From positions 186,001-250,000 of the forward strand of contig NZ_CP154631.1 of the NCBI RefSeq assembly GCF_039555755.1: a stretch of 64,000 bases of DNA, in the 5' to 3' direction. Origin of the DNA: Pseudomonas sediminis. Its GTDB lineage: Bacteria > Pseudomonadota > Gammaproteobacteria > Pseudomonadales > Pseudomonadaceae. The position numbers were made by a program, and so were the translations under genes. Shown here piece by piece: positions 1 through 10,021 of the stretch. How positions within the stretch are numbered: the stretch's first letter is position 1; each line of letters opens with the position of its first letter. The notes beneath the pieces are model-generated. The model made no database searches and had not been told where the DNA came from. It saw only the letters and a program-made list of their open reading frames with translations.

Positions 1-1
1 G

Positions 2-739
2 CTCGCCACCATCTTCGCTGCCCCGCTGGGTGCCTACCTGGGGGAACTGTGGGGCTGGCAGGCAACCTTCCTGGCGGCGTCCGGTATTGGCGTGGTGGCG
101 CTGGCGATCCAGATGCTGACCCTGCCCAAACTGCCGGCCGCGGCAGCGCCGGGCCTGGCGTCCTTCAAGGCAGCGCTGACGCGGCGTGCGGTCGTCGTCG
201 GCATCGGCACCGGGCTGCTGGTCATTTCCGGGCACTTCGCCGCGCTGACCTTCATCCGCCCCTTCCTCGAGGAGGTTCCCCGCCTGGATGTCGCGACCGT
301 CTCGCTTGCCTTGCTGGCCTTCGGTGTCAGCGGCTTTTTCGGCAACCTTGCCGGCGGCGCCGTCGCCGCGCGCAGTCCGGCCTGGGCAGTGGCCAGTTGC
401 TCGTTACTGATCGCTGCCGTTGCACTCACGCTGATCCTTTTCGGCACACAGGCCAACATTGCCTTCGTCGCGATTGCGCTATGGGGTTTCGCCTTCGGCG
501 CCTTCCCGGTATCGATCTCGATCTGGAACGCGCGCGCCGCCATCGATCACGCGGAAAGCGCTGGTGCCCTGCTGTCATCGACCTTCCAGGTCGCCATTGC
601 CGCAGGTGCGGTTCTGGGAGGGCTGATCATCGACAGCCTCGACTCGCAAGCCGTGATCGTCTATGCCGCGACAGCGGCCTTCGCGGGCGCTGCCCTGATG
701 TTCATTCGGGGGCGCGCGATCGAACGCCAGCGTGGCTGA
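2..739 (+). CDS. MFS transporter, C-terminal part (5' end outside window)
   Basis: The reading frame is open from the window edge, so only the last 245 or so residues are present. They form alternating hydrophobic segments with short polar loops typical of the second half of a 12-helix major facilitator permease of the drug/sugar efflux (DHA1) kind. The visible start reads APLGAYLGELWGWQATF, a form of the loop motif near helix 5 of these exporters. It acts in the inner membrane. Substrate cannot be told. It ends 165 bases before the next gene on the same strand. Confidence 0.85.
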   Translation, partial: LATIFAAPLGAYLGELWGWQATFLAASGIGVVALAIQMLTLPKLPAAAAPGLASFKAALTRRAVVVGIGTGLLVISGHFAALTFIRPFLEEVPRLDVATVSLALLAFGVSGFFGNLAGGAVAARSPAWAVASCSLLIAAVALTLILFGTQANIAFVAIALWGFAFGAFPVSISIWNARAAIDHAESAGALLSSTFQVAIAAGAVLGGLIIDSLDSQAVIVYAATAAFAGAALMFIRGRAIERQRG

Positions 740-904
740 GCCCGTACTGGCGCAGCTTTCAAAACATCATTCACCTACGCTCAACGGAGCAAAGCCGTCA
801 GTCGTTCGAGATTGCCGGCCCCCTCCATCCGGGCAGCGAATCCCGTACAATCGCGCCCCTTCTTCACATTGCCGGATCACCACCGGCCAACCAGGACACC
901 GCCC

Positions 905-2518
905 ATGCTTCGCCTGACCGAACTGAAACTGCCCCTCGACCATGCCGATGATGCCCTGCGCCCGGCTATCGTCCAGCGCCTGGGCATCGCCGACAATGAC
1001 CTGCTGACCTTCAGCGTGTTCAAGCGCAGCTACGATGCGCGCAAGAAGTACGGCGACATGCCGTTCATCTACACCATCGACTGCGAGGTGAAAGACGAAG
1101 CCGCCCTGCTCGCTCGCCTGAGTGATGACAAGCATGTCGGCCCGGCACCGGACATCGCCTACAAACCAGTGGGCAAAGCTGAAACGCCGCTGGACGAACG
1201 CCCGATCGTGGTCGGTTTCGGCCCCTGCGGTATCTTCGCCGCGCTGATCCTGGCGCAGGCAGGCCTGCGCCCTATCGTGCTCGAGCGCGGCAAGGAAGTA
1301 CGCCAACGCACCAAGGACACCTGGGGCCTCTGGCGCAAGAACCAGCTCAACCCGGAGTCCAACGTGCAGTTCGGCGAAGGCGGCGCAGGCACCTTCTCCG
1401 ACGGCAAGCTGTACAGCCAGATCAAGGACCCGCATCACCACGGGCGCAAGGTGCTGCAGGAGTTCGTCAAGGCTGGCGCGCCGGACGAGATCCTTTACGT
1501 CAGCAAGCCGCATATCGGCACCTTCCGCCTGACTGGCGTGGTCGCCACCATGCGTGAAGAGATCAAGGCTCTCGGCGGCGAAGTGCGTTTCCAGGAGCGT
1601 GTCAGCGACCTGCTCATCGAAGACGATCAGCTCACCGGCGTAGTGCTGGAAAGTGGCGAGCAGATCCTCAGCCGCCATGTGGTGCTCGCCCTCGGTCACA
1701 GCTCACGTGACACCTTCCGCATGCTGCATGCCCGCGGCGTGTACCTGGAAGCCAAGCCCTTCTCGGTCGGCTTCCGCATCGAACACCCGCAGTCGCTGAT
1801 CGACCGCGCTCGCCTGGGCAAGTACGCCGGCCACCCGAAACTCGGCGCTGCCGATTACAAGCTGGTGCACCACGCCAGCAATGGTCGCTCGGTCTACAGC
1901 TTCTGCATGTGCCCGGGCGGTACTGTGGTCGCCGCCACCTCCGAGCCGGAGCGCGTGGTCACCAACGGCATGAGCCAGTATTCGCGCAACGAGCGCAACG
2001 CCAACGCCGGCATCGTCGTCGGCATCACCCCCGAACAGGACTACCCGGGCGGCCCACTGGCCGGCGTGGAACTGCAGGAGCGCCTGGAATCGCACGCCTA
2101 TGTGCTCGGCGGTCGCAACTACGAGGCGCCCGGGCAACTGGTCGGCGACTTCATCGCTGGCAAGCCGTCGAGTGCGCTGGGTGAAGTACAACCCTCCTAC
2201 AAGCCTGGCGTAAAGCTGGGCGACCTGGCTCCGTCGCTGCCGGATTTCGCCATCGAGGCCATCCGCGAGGCGCTACCGGCCTTCGGCAAGCAGATCAAGG
2301 GTTTCGACCTGGCCGATGCGGTACTCACCGGCATCGAAACGCGCACTTCATCGCCGGTGCGCATCACCCGTGGCGATGATCTGCAGAGTCTGAATCTCAA
2401 GGGCCTGTATCCGGCCGGGGAAGGCGCCGGCTACGCTGGTGGCATCCTCTCTGCTGGCGTCGACGGCATTCGTGTGGCCGAAGCAGTGGCCAAGGATATG
2501 CTTGGGTTGAATAGCTAA
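905..2518 (+). CDS. NAD(P)/FAD-dependent oxidoreductase (COG2509 type)
   Basis: A 537-residue cytoplasmic flavoprotein. The N-terminal 90 residues form the small domain usual in this family. Next comes a dinucleotide-binding glycine motif (VVGFGPCGIFAALILA, about residues 100-115) and the family signature FGEGGAGTFSDGKL (about residues 155-170). The C-terminal GLYPAGEGAGYAGGI is the second FAD contact. The ATG at 905 was preferred to upstream in-frame codons because MLRLTELKLPLDH is the usual start of this family. Substrate is not known to me. It is probably monocistronic, since the following gap holds inverted repeats and the next gene is convergent. Confidence 0.85.
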   Translation: MLRLTELKLPLDHADDALRPAIVQRLGIADNDLLTFSVFKRSYDARKKYGDMPFIYTIDCEVKDEAALLARLSDDKHVGPAPDIAYKPVGKAETPLDERPIVVGFGPCGIFAALILAQAGLRPIVLERGKEVRQRTKDTWGLWRKNQLNPESNVQFGEGGAGTFSDGKLYSQIKDPHHHGRKVLQEFVKAGAPDEILYVSKPHIGTFRLTGVVATMREEIKALGGEVRFQERVSDLLIEDDQLTGVVLESGEQILSRHVVLALGHSSRDTFRMLHARGVYLEAKPFSVGFRIEHPQSLIDRARLGKYAGHPKLGAADYKLVHHASNGRSVYSFCMCPGGTVVAATSEPERVVTNGMSQYSRNERNANAGIVVGITPEQDYPGGPLAGVELQERLESHAYVLGGRNYEAPGQLVGDFIAGKPSSALGEVQPSYKPGVKLGDLAPSLPDFAIEAIREALPAFGKQIKGFDLADAVLTGIETRTSSPVRITRGDDLQSLNLKGLYPAGEGAGYAGGILSAGVDGIRVAEAVAKDMLGLNS

Positions 2519-2537
2519 GCCCTATTCGGATCACGCA

Positions 2538-2703
2538 CCCCACAGGGTGGGTTAGCGGCGCCAAGCCTGAGAATGTCCGATCAGCGCCATCGCAGTGCGC
2601 CGCGTAACCCACCAGGCGATAGTCCTGCGTTGCGCCAATGGTGGGTTACGGCGCAATGGACCGTGCGGACTCATCAGGATAGGTGACAGGCACCTAACCC
2701 ACG
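2538..2703. repeat. Inverted GGGTTA(C/G)CGGCGC-type dispersed repeats
   Basis: The gap between two convergent genes holds several copies of a GGTGGGTTAnnGGCGC motif in alternating orientation: forward near 2541-2562, reverse near 2597-2613, forward near 2639-2657 and a partial reverse copy near 2693-2703. They can fold into hairpins. Such motifs are scattered between genes in Pseudomonas genomes. The role here is inferred to be mRNA 3' end formation or simply a repetitive element. Confidence 0.5.
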
Positions 2704-2742
2704 GATATCTGTCAGTCGCGATAGCGCGCAGCCGTAGAAGCG

Positions 2743-3258
2743 TCAAAGGCCCTCGCGGCGCAGGCAGCACAGCGTCGAACGCCGCGAGCCATTCGGACGA
2801 CGCGCCGGGTCGGCATAGGTCAGCAGCTCACTGAAACCGGCCTTGCGCATCATCCCTGCCGATGCGGCATTCTCTTCGTGGCGATCGATATAGACGTCGC
2901 ACACGTCCCGACGCCATAAGTCCTGCACCGCCTCCGTGAGCAGATGAGCACCAAGTCCGCGACCCGCGCAGTCGCGATGCACCACCGCCTCGCAGATATA
3001 GCCATGCAACTGCCCGGCACGCGCCGCAGGTTGATGAGCGGCGAAATCCTGCGTCAAACGATAGCTGACGAACCCCAGCAGTTGCCCCTGCTCCTCGGCC
3101 AACACCGCCAGCGTCGCGTTCGTCTCAATATCCTGCAGATGTTGGCGAACTTCGACTTCAGGTAAATGATTCCAGGGATTGGGCCCGTGCTCGAGAATCA
3201 ACGCGCAGAGCGCTTCGATATCCTTGGCAACGGCCTGACGAATGACCAGCTCGCTCAT
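2743..3258 (-). CDS. GNAT family N-acetyltransferase
   Basis: A 171-residue single-domain acetyltransferase. The acetyl-CoA binding region is visible as AVVHRDCAGRGLGAHLLTEA, matching the R/Q-x-x-G-x-G/A motif A of GNAT enzymes. It is followed by the C-terminal strand with VCDVYIDRHEENAASAGMMRKAGF. The start at 3258 (MSELVIRQA) is preferred to an earlier codon because a purine-rich AGGGGG lies just upstream and the GNAT fold begins there. Substrate is unknown. It is convergent with the preceding oxidoreductase. Confidence 0.85.
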   Translation of the reverse strand: MSELVIRQAVAKDIEALCALILEHGPNPWNHLPEVEVRQHLQDIETNATLAVLAEEQGQLLGFVSYRLTQDFAAHQPAARAGQLHGYICEAVVHRDCAGRGLGAHLLTEAVQDLWRRDVCDVYIDRHEENAASAGMMRKAGFSELLTYADPARRPNGSRRSTLCCLRREGL

Positions 3259-3357
3259 GCACCCAACGCCCCCTGAACTTGATTTCAGAGCGCAGTCTAG
3301 GCCTGGGAATTGCCTGGCGACAGTGACAGCCAGGCACAAGAAGTACCTGACAGTGAA

Positions 3358-3696
3358 TCAGTGATCATCGTCCCACGGCTGACCACGGGTCTGCTCGGAC
3401 AGCTCGACCTTCTGCTGCATAGCCGCCTTGGACAGGATGTGCGCACTGACCGGCGCAGTGAGGAACAGGAACAGCGTGATCAGCAACTCATGCAGGCTGA
3501 GGCTGCCGGTGTGGTGAGCGAAGAACAGCATCGAGGCGATCAGCGTACCGCCGACCCCCAGCGTGGTGGCCTTGGTCGGACCATGCAGACGGGTAAAGAA
3601 ATCCGGCAGGCGATACAGCCCGATGGCACCGACCAGGGCGAACAGGCTGCCCAGGATCAGGCAAGCGCAAATCAATAGTTCCAGCCAGAACGGCAT
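3358..3696 (-). CDS. shaG: Mrp/Sha Na+/H+ antiporter subunit G (cluster 1)
   Basis: The last gene of a six-gene minus-strand operon for a multi-subunit monovalent cation/proton antiporter in the inner membrane. The 112-residue protein has three hydrophobic segments and the MnhG/PhaG signature around YRLPDFFTRLHGPTKATTLG. Two ATG codons are possible (3702 and 3696). The AAGGGGGGA ribosome site is 1 base from the first and 7 from the second, so 3696 is chosen. It follows shaF after 13 bases. Confidence 0.9.
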   Translation of the reverse strand: MPFWLELLICACLILGSLFALVGAIGLYRLPDFFTRLHGPTKATTLGVGGTLIASMLFFAHHTGSLSLHELLITLFLFLTAPVSAHILSKAAMQQKVELSEQTRGQPWDDDH

Positions 3697-3709
3697 GGTC
3701 ATTCCCCCC

Positions 3710-3979
3710 TTAATCGATGATGTCGCCGTGCAGCAGGTGTTTGCCCACCGCAACCGTACCGACGAAGCCCATCACTGCGATCAGCAGTGCGGCTTCGAAG
3801 AACAGGTCCGAGGCCAGCCAGATGCCGAACAGCACTATCAGCGCCAGCGCGTTGATGTACAGGGTATCCAGGGCCAGGACGCGATCCACCACGCTTGGCC
3901 CTTCGACCAGACGCGCGACATTGAGCAACATGGCCAGCGTGTGGATGCCCATGCACAGAAAGACTACGTTCTCGAGCAT
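3710..3979 (-). CDS. shaF: Mrp/Sha antiporter subunit F (cluster 1)
   Basis: An 89-residue protein with three predicted membrane helices and the MnhF motif VEGPSVVDRVLALDTL. It is a small membrane subunit of the Mrp antiporter. Its start overlaps the end of shaE by 16 bases, which indicates translational coupling. Length and sequence fit the family. Only six open frames make up the cluster, as expected where A and B are fused. Confidence 0.9.
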   Translation of the reverse strand: MLENVVFLCMGIHTLAMLLNVARLVEGPSVVDRVLALDTLYINALALIVLFGIWLASDLFFEAALLIAVMGFVGTVAVGKHLLHGDIID

Positions 3980-4461
3980 TCGAAAATCTCCAGCAGCGGC
4001 TTTTCGTAGCGACTCTTAACCTCGGCGATCAGCTCGTCGCGATCCGGCACGTTGAGCCCGTGCAGCAGCAGTGTCTTGTGGTCAGAGCTGAGGCCGGCAG
4101 AGACGGTGCCAGGCGTCAGCGAGATGATGCAGGCCAGGGCCGACAGGACGAACTCGTCCTCTATCTCCACCGGTACCTCGACGAATGCCGGTTCAAGACG
4201 CGATTTCGGTCCGAGCACCAGCTTAACCACCTGCAGGTTGGCCACCACGATGTCGTAGAACACCTTGCCAATGAACAGCAGCAGACCCAGGGGCTTGCGC
4301 ACTTTCGGCACGGTCAGCAGGAAATCGCCGCACAGGTGCACGATCGACCAACCCAGAAACAGCCCGAGCAGGATATGCCCCAGGTTGAGGGTGTTGACCA
4401 GCAGCAGCCAGAGCACTGTCAGCACCAGCATCATCCGCGGGTGGGGGAACAAACGCCTCAT
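3964..4461 (-). CDS. shaE: Mrp/Sha antiporter subunit E (cluster 1)
   Basis: A 165-residue protein with hydrophobic N-terminal helices and the MnhE signature ISLTPGTVSAGLSSD in the C-terminal cytoplasmic half. The start codon overlaps the shaD stop (ATGA), and GGAGG stands just upstream. It forms part of the membrane antiporter complex and is needed for assembly in other Mrp systems (family knowledge). Confidence 0.9.
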   Translation of the reverse strand: MRRLFPHPRMMLVLTVLWLLLVNTLNLGHILLGLFLGWSIVHLCGDFLLTVPKVRKPLGLLLFIGKVFYDIVVANLQVVKLVLGPKSRLEPAFVEVPVEIEDEFVLSALACIISLTPGTVSAGLSSDHKTLLLHGLNVPDRDELIAEVKSRYEKPLLEIFECSRT

Positions 4462-5969
4462 GCCGCACCTCCGCCAATGATCGACAGATAGGGTTGCAGA
4501 TCGAGCAACTGCGCGGCGGCAGCCTCCAGATACGCCATTATCGGGGCAGCAGCGATCAGCAGTAGCGGGCTGGCCAGCAACAGGCCCAACGCCGCCAGCA
4601 GGCTGATACGATCAGCCGGCTCGGCTTTCGACGGCGACGCATCCGCGCCATGGCCCAGCCAGAACAGGCTGGTACCGGCGCGGCTCAGCGCAACCAAGGT
4701 CAACAGACCGCCAATCAGAATCACCGGCCACAGGCTCCAGGCCTGCCAGCCTGGCTCGGCCGCGCGTAGCAGCAGCATCTTGCCGAGGAAACCAGAGAAC
4801 GGCGGCAACCCGGCCACGGAGATGGAGGCAAAGAAGAACATGCAACCCAGCACCAACGGCTGACGCAGCACACGCTCCTGCTGCAGATCGCCACCGGCGC
4901 TGTCACGCTGGGCGACCACCAGGCCGGCCAGCAGGAACAAAGCACCGCTGATCAGCGTGCTATGCACCATGTAATAAAGCGCAGCACTCAATGCCGCGAC
5001 GTTACCCATGGCGAAGCCAGCCATCAGCGTGCCCACCGAGACCACCACCAGATACGCCAGCAGCGCCTGCAACTGTCGCGCACCCAGAGCACCAATCACA
5101 CCGAAGGCAATGGTCGGCAGCGCCATCCACCAGAGCAGCTCATGGCCTAGGTTGGCCAGCGGCCCAGCCTCTTCGCCGAACACCAGGGTGAACACGCGGA
5201 CGATGGCGTAGAAGCCAACCTTGGTCATGATCGCGAACAACGCCGCCACCGAAGCGGGCGCCGCGGCATAGGCGCGTGGCAGCCAGAAACACAACGGCAG
5301 CACGGCAGCCTTGAGGCCGAAGACGATCAGCAACAGGTAGGCCGCGGCCTTGATCAACGGTGCATCGGCGACATCGGCGCTGGCTACGCGCGCTGCCAGG
5401 TCCGGCATGTTCAGGGTGCCGGTCAGGCCGTACAACAGGCTGACGCCGATCAGGAAGAACGACGAGCCCAGCAGGTTGAGCACTACGTAATGCACGCCGG
5501 CCTTGACCTGATTGGCACGGTTGCCATGCAGCAGCAGCGCGTAGGACGAGATCAGCAGGATCTCGAAGAACACGAACAGGTTGAACAGGTCGGCGGTCAG
5601 GAACGCACCATTGATGCCCAGCAACTGGAACTGGAACAGCGCATGGAAGTTCGGCCCACGCTCATCATCGCCACGGCAGGCGTAGACCAGGGCAAAGCAA
5701 GCCAGCAATGAGGTGAGCAACAACAGCGCAGCGTTGAAACGGTCGAGCAGCAGCATGATGCCGAACGGCGCCACCCAGTTGCCCAACGCATAAACCTGCA
5801 ACTGCCCCGCACCAGCTAGCAGTACCAGATACAGACACACCGGCAGCAGCGCCAGGCAGCCGATCAGGGAAATACCCCGCTTCACCTCACGCGACCAGCC
5901 GTGGCCGACCAGCAACAACGCGCCGAAAAACATCGGCAGCAGAATGGGGAGGATGATGGCGTGACTCAT
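4458..5969 (-). CDS. shaD: Mrp/Sha antiporter subunit D (cluster 1)
   Basis: A 503-residue polytopic subunit related to complex I proton-pumping subunits NuoM/NuoN. The conserved membrane glutamate lies in LFVFFEILLISSYALLL. The conserved lysine regions are FGLKAAVLPLCFWLPRAY and FAIMTKVGFYAIVRVF, inside the Proton_antipo_M domain (about residues 105-400). It overlaps its neighbours by ATGA at both ends. With subunit A it is expected to form the ion translocation path. Confidence 0.93.
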   Translation of the reverse strand: MSHAIILPILLPMFFGALLLVGHGWSREVKRGISLIGCLALLPVCLYLVLLAGAGQLQVYALGNWVAPFGIMLLLDRFNAALLLLTSLLACFALVYACRGDDERGPNFHALFQFQLLGINGAFLTADLFNLFVFFEILLISSYALLLHGNRANQVKAGVHYVVLNLLGSSFFLIGVSLLYGLTGTLNMPDLAARVASADVADAPLIKAAAYLLLIVFGLKAAVLPLCFWLPRAYAAAPASVAALFAIMTKVGFYAIVRVFTLVFGEEAGPLANLGHELLWWMALPTIAFGVIGALGARQLQALLAYLVVVSVGTLMAGFAMGNVAALSAALYYMVHSTLISGALFLLAGLVVAQRDSAGGDLQQERVLRQPLVLGCMFFFASISVAGLPPFSGFLGKMLLLRAAEPGWQAWSLWPVILIGGLLTLVALSRAGTSLFWLGHGADASPSKAEPADRISLLAALGLLLASPLLLIAAAPIMAYLEAAAAQLLDLQPYLSIIGGGAA

Positions 5970-6295
5970 GCGCGCGGCTCCTCGCCATCGACGTGATCGG
6001 TTTTCAGCTCACCCATGCCACGTAGGGCCAGCACCACGACGAACGCAGTCATGGCGAAGCCAATGACGATGGCGGTCAGTACCAGCGCCTGCGGCAGCGG
6101 GTCGCCGTACTCGGCGCTCTTGCCGATTACCGCCGGCACGCCCGTGCCGAGCCGGCCCATGGCGAAGATGAACAGGTTGACCGCATAGGAGATCAGGGTC
6201 AGCCCCATCACCACCGGGAAAATGCGCGCCCGCAGCAGCAGGTAGACGCCGCTGGCAGCCAACACCCCGAGGGTAATTGCGAATACTGCCTCCAT
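5966..6295 (-). CDS. shaC: Mrp/Sha antiporter subunit C (cluster 1)
   Basis: A 109-residue NuoK-like subunit with three membrane helices and the motif GDPLPQALVLTAIVIGFAMT. The start at 6295 was chosen over an upstream in-frame codon because AGGAGGT lies 8 bases ahead and the hydrophobic helix begins directly. The ribosome site lies within the last codons of shaA, so the two genes are almost abutting. The stop overlaps the shaD start. Confidence 0.92.
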   Translation of the reverse strand: MEAVFAITLGVLAASGVYLLLRARIFPVVMGLTLISYAVNLFIFAMGRLGTGVPAVIGKSAEYGDPLPQALVLTAIVIGFAMTAFVVVLALRGMGELKTDHVDGEEPRA

Positions 6296-6296
6296 A

Positions 6297-9089
6297 TCAG
6301 ATGACCTCCTTGCACGACTCGTCCTGACTGACATGGCCGATATTGGAAAGGATCAGCAGGGTGGCGCCGACGACGGCCAGATACACCCCGAGATCGAAGA
6401 GGATCGCGGTCGCCAGTTCGATTTCGCCAATCAGCGGAATATGGAAATGGCCAAATGCCGAAGTCAGGAACGGCGAGCCGAAGAGCCAACTGCCCAGACC
6501 AGTCAGCCCGGCGATCAGCACGCCCCAGCCGGCGGTGGCGTGATAACTGAATTTCAGGCGTTCCTGAGTCCAGGTCACACCATGGGAGATGTACTGCAGA
6601 ATCAACGCCACCGAGGTGATCAGGCCGGCGATGAAGCCGCCGCCCGGCAGGTTATGCCCGCGCAGGAAGATGAACGCCGAAATCAGCAGCGCCATCGGCA
6701 GCATGGCTCGCGCCAGGTTGTCGAGGATCATCGGATGCGCATCGGTCGACCACGGACGACCGTTCTTGTCGTGGGTCGGATGCGGCAGGTGCAGGTCATG
6801 CAGCAACGCGTAGATACCGATGGCAGCAATCGCCAGCACGGTGATCTCACCCAGAGTATCGAAGCCGCGGAAGTCCACCAGGATCACGTTGACCACGTTG
6901 GTACCGCCGCCCCCGGAAACGCTGTTCTCGAGGAAGAACGAGGAAATGCTCTGGTAAGGACGGGTCAGCACGGCGTAGGTCAGCATCGCCACCATGGTGC
7001 CGCTGCCCAGCGCCAGGATCAGATCACGCAGGCCACGCAGGCTGCTGGACTCGGCAGGTGTGCGGTCGGTCATGAAGTACAGGGTGAGCATCAGCAGGAT
7101 GATGGTCACCACCTCCACCGACAATTGGGTCAACGCCAGATCCGGGGCGGAGAAGCGGGCGAAGGCCAGTGCCACCATCAGACCAGCAGCGCTGAGGATC
7201 ATCAGCGCCACGAGGCGGCGGCGGTGGAAAAACACGGTGAGCACCGCAGTCACCATCAGAATCAGCATGCCAATGGTTGTCAGCGGATCGATTGGCGTCA
7301 TTGGCACGCTACCGGTCAACTGCTCAAGCGGCGACAGCGCGATTACCACCAGGGTCAGGGCACTGCCCAGCATCCAGGCCAGGTAGCGCTGCAGCGAACC
7401 GCTTTCCAGCAACGCGGTGATACGGACGGACAGACGCGTCATGTAGCGCACCACCTGGTCGAAGGCGTCCTTGGCATCGAGGCTAGGCAGGCCTTCATAC
7501 CAGCGGAACAGCGGCTTGCGACAGGTGTAGACGATGATCCCGCCGAACAGCGCGACGAAGCTCATCAGCAGCGGCAGGTTGAGACCGTGCCAGACCGCCA
7601 GGCTGTACTCAGGCAGTGTGCCACCCAGGGTAGAGGACGCGGCGGCGGCCAGCAGCGGCGCGACCGTATAGGCCGGCACGATACCCACCAGCAGGCAGAT
7701 GAACACCAGCACCTCGACCGGCACCTTCATATAGCGCGGCGGCTCATGCGGCGGGTATTTGGGCAGGTCGATCGGCTCGCCGTTGAAGAACACGTCGTGA
7801 ATGAAACGCAGCGAGTAGGCCACCGAGAACACCCCGGCCAAGGTCGCGGCTGCCGGAATCACCCAGTTGAAACCGCCCAGCAGGTGCTGGTGCAGGGTTT
7901 CGGTGAAGAACATTTCCTTGCTCAAAAAGCCGTTGAGCAGCGGCACGCCAGCCATGGCCGAGGCCGCCACCATCGCCAGCACCGCCGTATGCGGCATGTA
8001 CTTCCACAAACCGTTTATCCGCCGCATGTCGCGACTGCCGGTCTCGTGGTCAATGATGCCGGCGGCCATGAACAGCGAGGCCTTGAAGGTCGCATGGTTG
8101 ATGATGTGGAACACCGCCGCCACGGCGGCCAGCTGAGTATCCAGGCCGAACAACAGCGTGATCAGGCCCAGGTGGCTGATGGTCGAATAAGCCAGCAGGC
8201 CTTTGAGGTCATGCTGGAACAGCGCCATGAGCGCTCCCACCAGCAACGTGGCCAGGCCGGTCAGGCTGACCATGTAGAACCACCACTCGGAGCCAGCCAG
8301 CGCCGGGTACAGGCGTGCCAGCAGGAACACCCCGGCCTTGACCATGGTCGCCGAGTGCAGATACGCCGATACCGGCGTAGGCGCCGCCATCGCATGCGGC
8401 AGCCAGAAGTGGAAAGGGAATTGCGCCGACTTGGTGAACACGCCCAGCAGTACCAGTACCAGCGCCAGCGGATACAGCTCGTGCGCACGGATCGCGTAGC
8501 CGGCGGCCAGCACCTGAGACAGCTCAAAACTGCCTGCGATGTGACCGATCAGCAAGATACCGGCGAGCAGCGCCAGACCACCGCCACCGGTGATTGCCAG
8601 CGCCATGCGCGCGCCTTTGCGGGCATCGGAGCGTGAGCCCCAGAAACCGATCAGCAGGAACGACGACAGGCTGGTCAGCTCCCAGAACATCAGCATCAGC
8701 AGCAGGTTTTCCGACAGCACCACACCGAGCATGGCGCCCATGAACAGCAGCAGGAAGGCGAAGAAGCGCCCCATGGGCTCGGTCTTGGCCAGGTAATAGC
8801 GCGCGTAGAGGATGACCAGCAGGCCGATGCCGAGAATCAGCAGGGCGAACAGAAAGCCCAGGCCATCGAGGCGCAGACTGAGGTTCAGACCCAGGTGCGG
8901 CAGCCACTCCAGCTTGACCCGCAGCACCTCACCGGCGAAGACCGCCGACTGATAGTTGAACAGCAGCACCAGCGCCACGATGGGTGCCAAAGCCGCAGCT
9001 GCGGCGCAGGCCGAGCGTCCGAGCCGGTCGGCCAGCACCGGCAGAAACAACCCAAGAAATGGCAAGGCGACAATCAGCGCAAGCGCCAT
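6297..9089 (-). CDS. shaA: Mrp/Sha antiporter subunit A fused to subunit B (cluster 1)
   Basis: A 930-residue fusion. The first 500 or so residues are NuoL-like (Proton_antipo_M), with the conserved glutamate in [16 protein letters not shown] and the lysine regions [19 protein letters not shown] and [16 protein letters not shown]. The middle contains the MrpA-specific domain ([14 protein letters not shown]). The last 150 residues are an MnhB domain ([18 protein letters not shown]). The fusion explains why no separate B gene exists. The start at 9089 has AAGGGG 9 bases upstream. It is first of the operon and is preceded by a gap with the terminator of the upstream lipoprotein gene. P. aeruginosa ShaA has the same layout, from memory. 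Confidence 0.93.
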   Translation of the reverse strand: MALALIVALPFLGLFLPVLADRLGRSACAAAAALAPIVALVLLFNYQSAVFAGEVLRVKLEWLPHLGLNLSLRLDGLGFLFALLILGIGLLVILYARYYLAKTEPMGRFFAFLLLFMGAMLGVVLSENLLLMLMFWELTSLSSFLLIGFWGSRSDARKGARMALAITGGGGLALLAGILLIGHIAGSFELSQVLAAGYAIRAHELYPLALVLVLLGVFTKSAQFPFHFWLPHAMAAPTPVSAYLHSATMVKAGVFLLARLYPALAGSEWWFYMVSLTGLATLLVGALMALFQHDLKGLLAYSTISHLGLITLLFGLDTQLAAVAAVFHIINHATFKASLFMAAGIIDHETGSRDMRRINGLWKYMPHTAVLAMVAASAMAGVPLLNGFLSKEMFFTETLHQHLLGGFNWVIPAAATLAGVFSVAYSLRFIHDVFFNGEPIDLPKYPPHEPPRYMKVPVEVLVFICLLVGIVPAYTVAPLLAAAASSTLGGTLPEYSLAVWHGLNLPLLMSFVALFGGIIVYTCRKPLFRWYEGLPSLDAKDAFDQVVRYMTRLSVRITALLESGSLQRYLAWMLGSALTLVVIALSPLEQLTGSVPMTPIDPLTTIGMLILMVTAVLTVFFHRRRLVALMILSAAGLMVALAFARFSAPDLALTQLSVEVVTIILLMLTLYFMTDRTPAESSSLRGLRDLILALGSGTMVAMLTYAVLTRPYQSISSFFLENSVSGGGGTNVVNVILVDFRGFDTLGEITVLAIAAIGIYALLHDLHLPHPTHDKNGRPWSTDAHPMILDNLARAMLPMALLISAFIFLRGHNLPGGGFIAGLITSVALILQYISHGVTWTQERLKFSYHATAGWGVLIAGLTGLGSWLFGSPFLTSAFGHFHIPLIGEIELATAILFDLGVYLAVVGATLLILSNIGHVSQDESCKEVI

Positions 9090-9400
9090 CGGAAAACCCC
9101 TTAAACAGGCACGCCAGGTCAGCTGACCCAACGCCGAGAATTGGAGTCGCAACTCCCTGACGGTGATAGTTCATGCACCACAACGGTTCAGCTAAGTCGT
9201 TGTCGGCACAAGCATAACGGCCGATTATCCATAACTATCAACGCAACGTCATGCATTGAATTATCGTTGAACACACTTGGTAACATGCAGGCTGATGCAA
9301 GCGCTGCTGACGGCCGACCACCACTATAGCGAGGCCACAAAAAATTGCCGCGAGCGTTTTTGTCCGAGCCTGAGGAGTTGCCGTCAGAGATGGCAGACAA
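9090..9400 (-). promoter_or_regulatory. Upstream region of the first Mrp operon
   Basis: About 310 bases without a gene between the start of the antiporter operon and the terminator of the upstream lipoprotein gene. It must hold the minus-strand promoter of the operon. The middle (about 9195-9290) is AT-richer than its surroundings. I do not see a hexamer pair or operator I would defend. Confidence 0.4.
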
Positions 9401-9433
9401 CAAAAAGCCGGAGCAACCTAAGTTGCTCCGGCT
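9401..9433 (-). terminator. Rho-independent terminator of the glycine-zipper lipoprotein gene
   Basis: A perfect 12-bp stem (AGCCGGAGCAAC / GTTGCTCCGGCT) with a CTAA loop spans 9406-9433. Read on the minus strand it is followed by a run of five T. It lies 13 bases beyond the stop of the lipoprotein gene. Confidence 0.9.
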
Positions 9434-9445
9434 TGCTTGTCACGA

Positions 9446-9907
9446 TCAGTGGGTAACGCGGCTGGTACCGTTGACCGTCATCACGCGCACACGCTCGCCA
9501 ACACGGAACACTTGGTTCGGCTCGACTTCCTGGACGTAGGCGCGCATGGTGCCATCGTCCTCACGCACGGTGATCTCAACACCCTGAGTACGGGTTATGC
9601 CTTCTTCAGCAGCGGCGCCCAACAGACCGCCAGCGACGGCACCGACCACAGCCAGGACCGCGCTGCCGCGCCCACCACCGAGGCCACTACCACCGATACC
9701 GCCAACCACAGCACCTGCACCAGCACCGATCGGAGTCTTGGTCCCTTCGATCTTGACCGGGCGCAGCGATTCGATGGTTCCCATGCGTACTGTTTGCACC
9801 GCTCGGGCCTCATCGCGGCTGTAGGTATCGCCAGTCAGGCTGGACTGACAGCCCCCGAGGGCCAACACCGCGGCCAGCGAGGTAATGAGCAGAGTGGGTT
9901 TACGCAT
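9446..9907 (-). CDS. Glycine-zipper outer-membrane lipoprotein (SlyB-like)
   Basis: A 153-residue lipoprotein. The signal peptide ends in the lipobox ALGGC (Cys 20). A glycine-zipper segment rich in G-x3-G steps follows (about residues 62-100), as in SlyB/Pcp lipoproteins. The C-terminal region, with EITVREDDGTMRAYVQ and VGERVRVMTVNG, is a small beta domain typical of the family. It is expected in the outer membrane periplasmic leaflet. It has its own terminator and lies between the glycerate genes and the antiporter operon, as PA1053 does in P. aeruginosa (memory). Confidence 0.85.
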   Translation of the reverse strand: MRKPTLLITSLAAVLALGGCQSSLTGDTYSRDEARAVQTVRMGTIESLRPVKIEGTKTPIGAGAGAVVGGIGGSGLGGGRGSAVLAVVGAVAGGLLGAAAEEGITRTQGVEITVREDDGTMRAYVQEVEPNQVFRVGERVRVMTVNGTSRVTH

Positions 9908-10021
9908 AGCAATTCCTCCAGAGGTATCTCAATCCATTAGACGCCGGGCGAGCGTAACTGTCACGACGGAGCCTGAACAATAGTTATTTCAGACAGATCA
10001 GGTTCAGCGAGGTTCGCCCTA

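Noticed and set aside
6333..8636. A 767-codon open frame on the plus strand opposite the shaA gene
   Set aside because: Translation is Gln/His/Arg-rich low complexity typical of antisense to hydrophobic genes. The minus strand encodes an unmistakable antiporter subunit.
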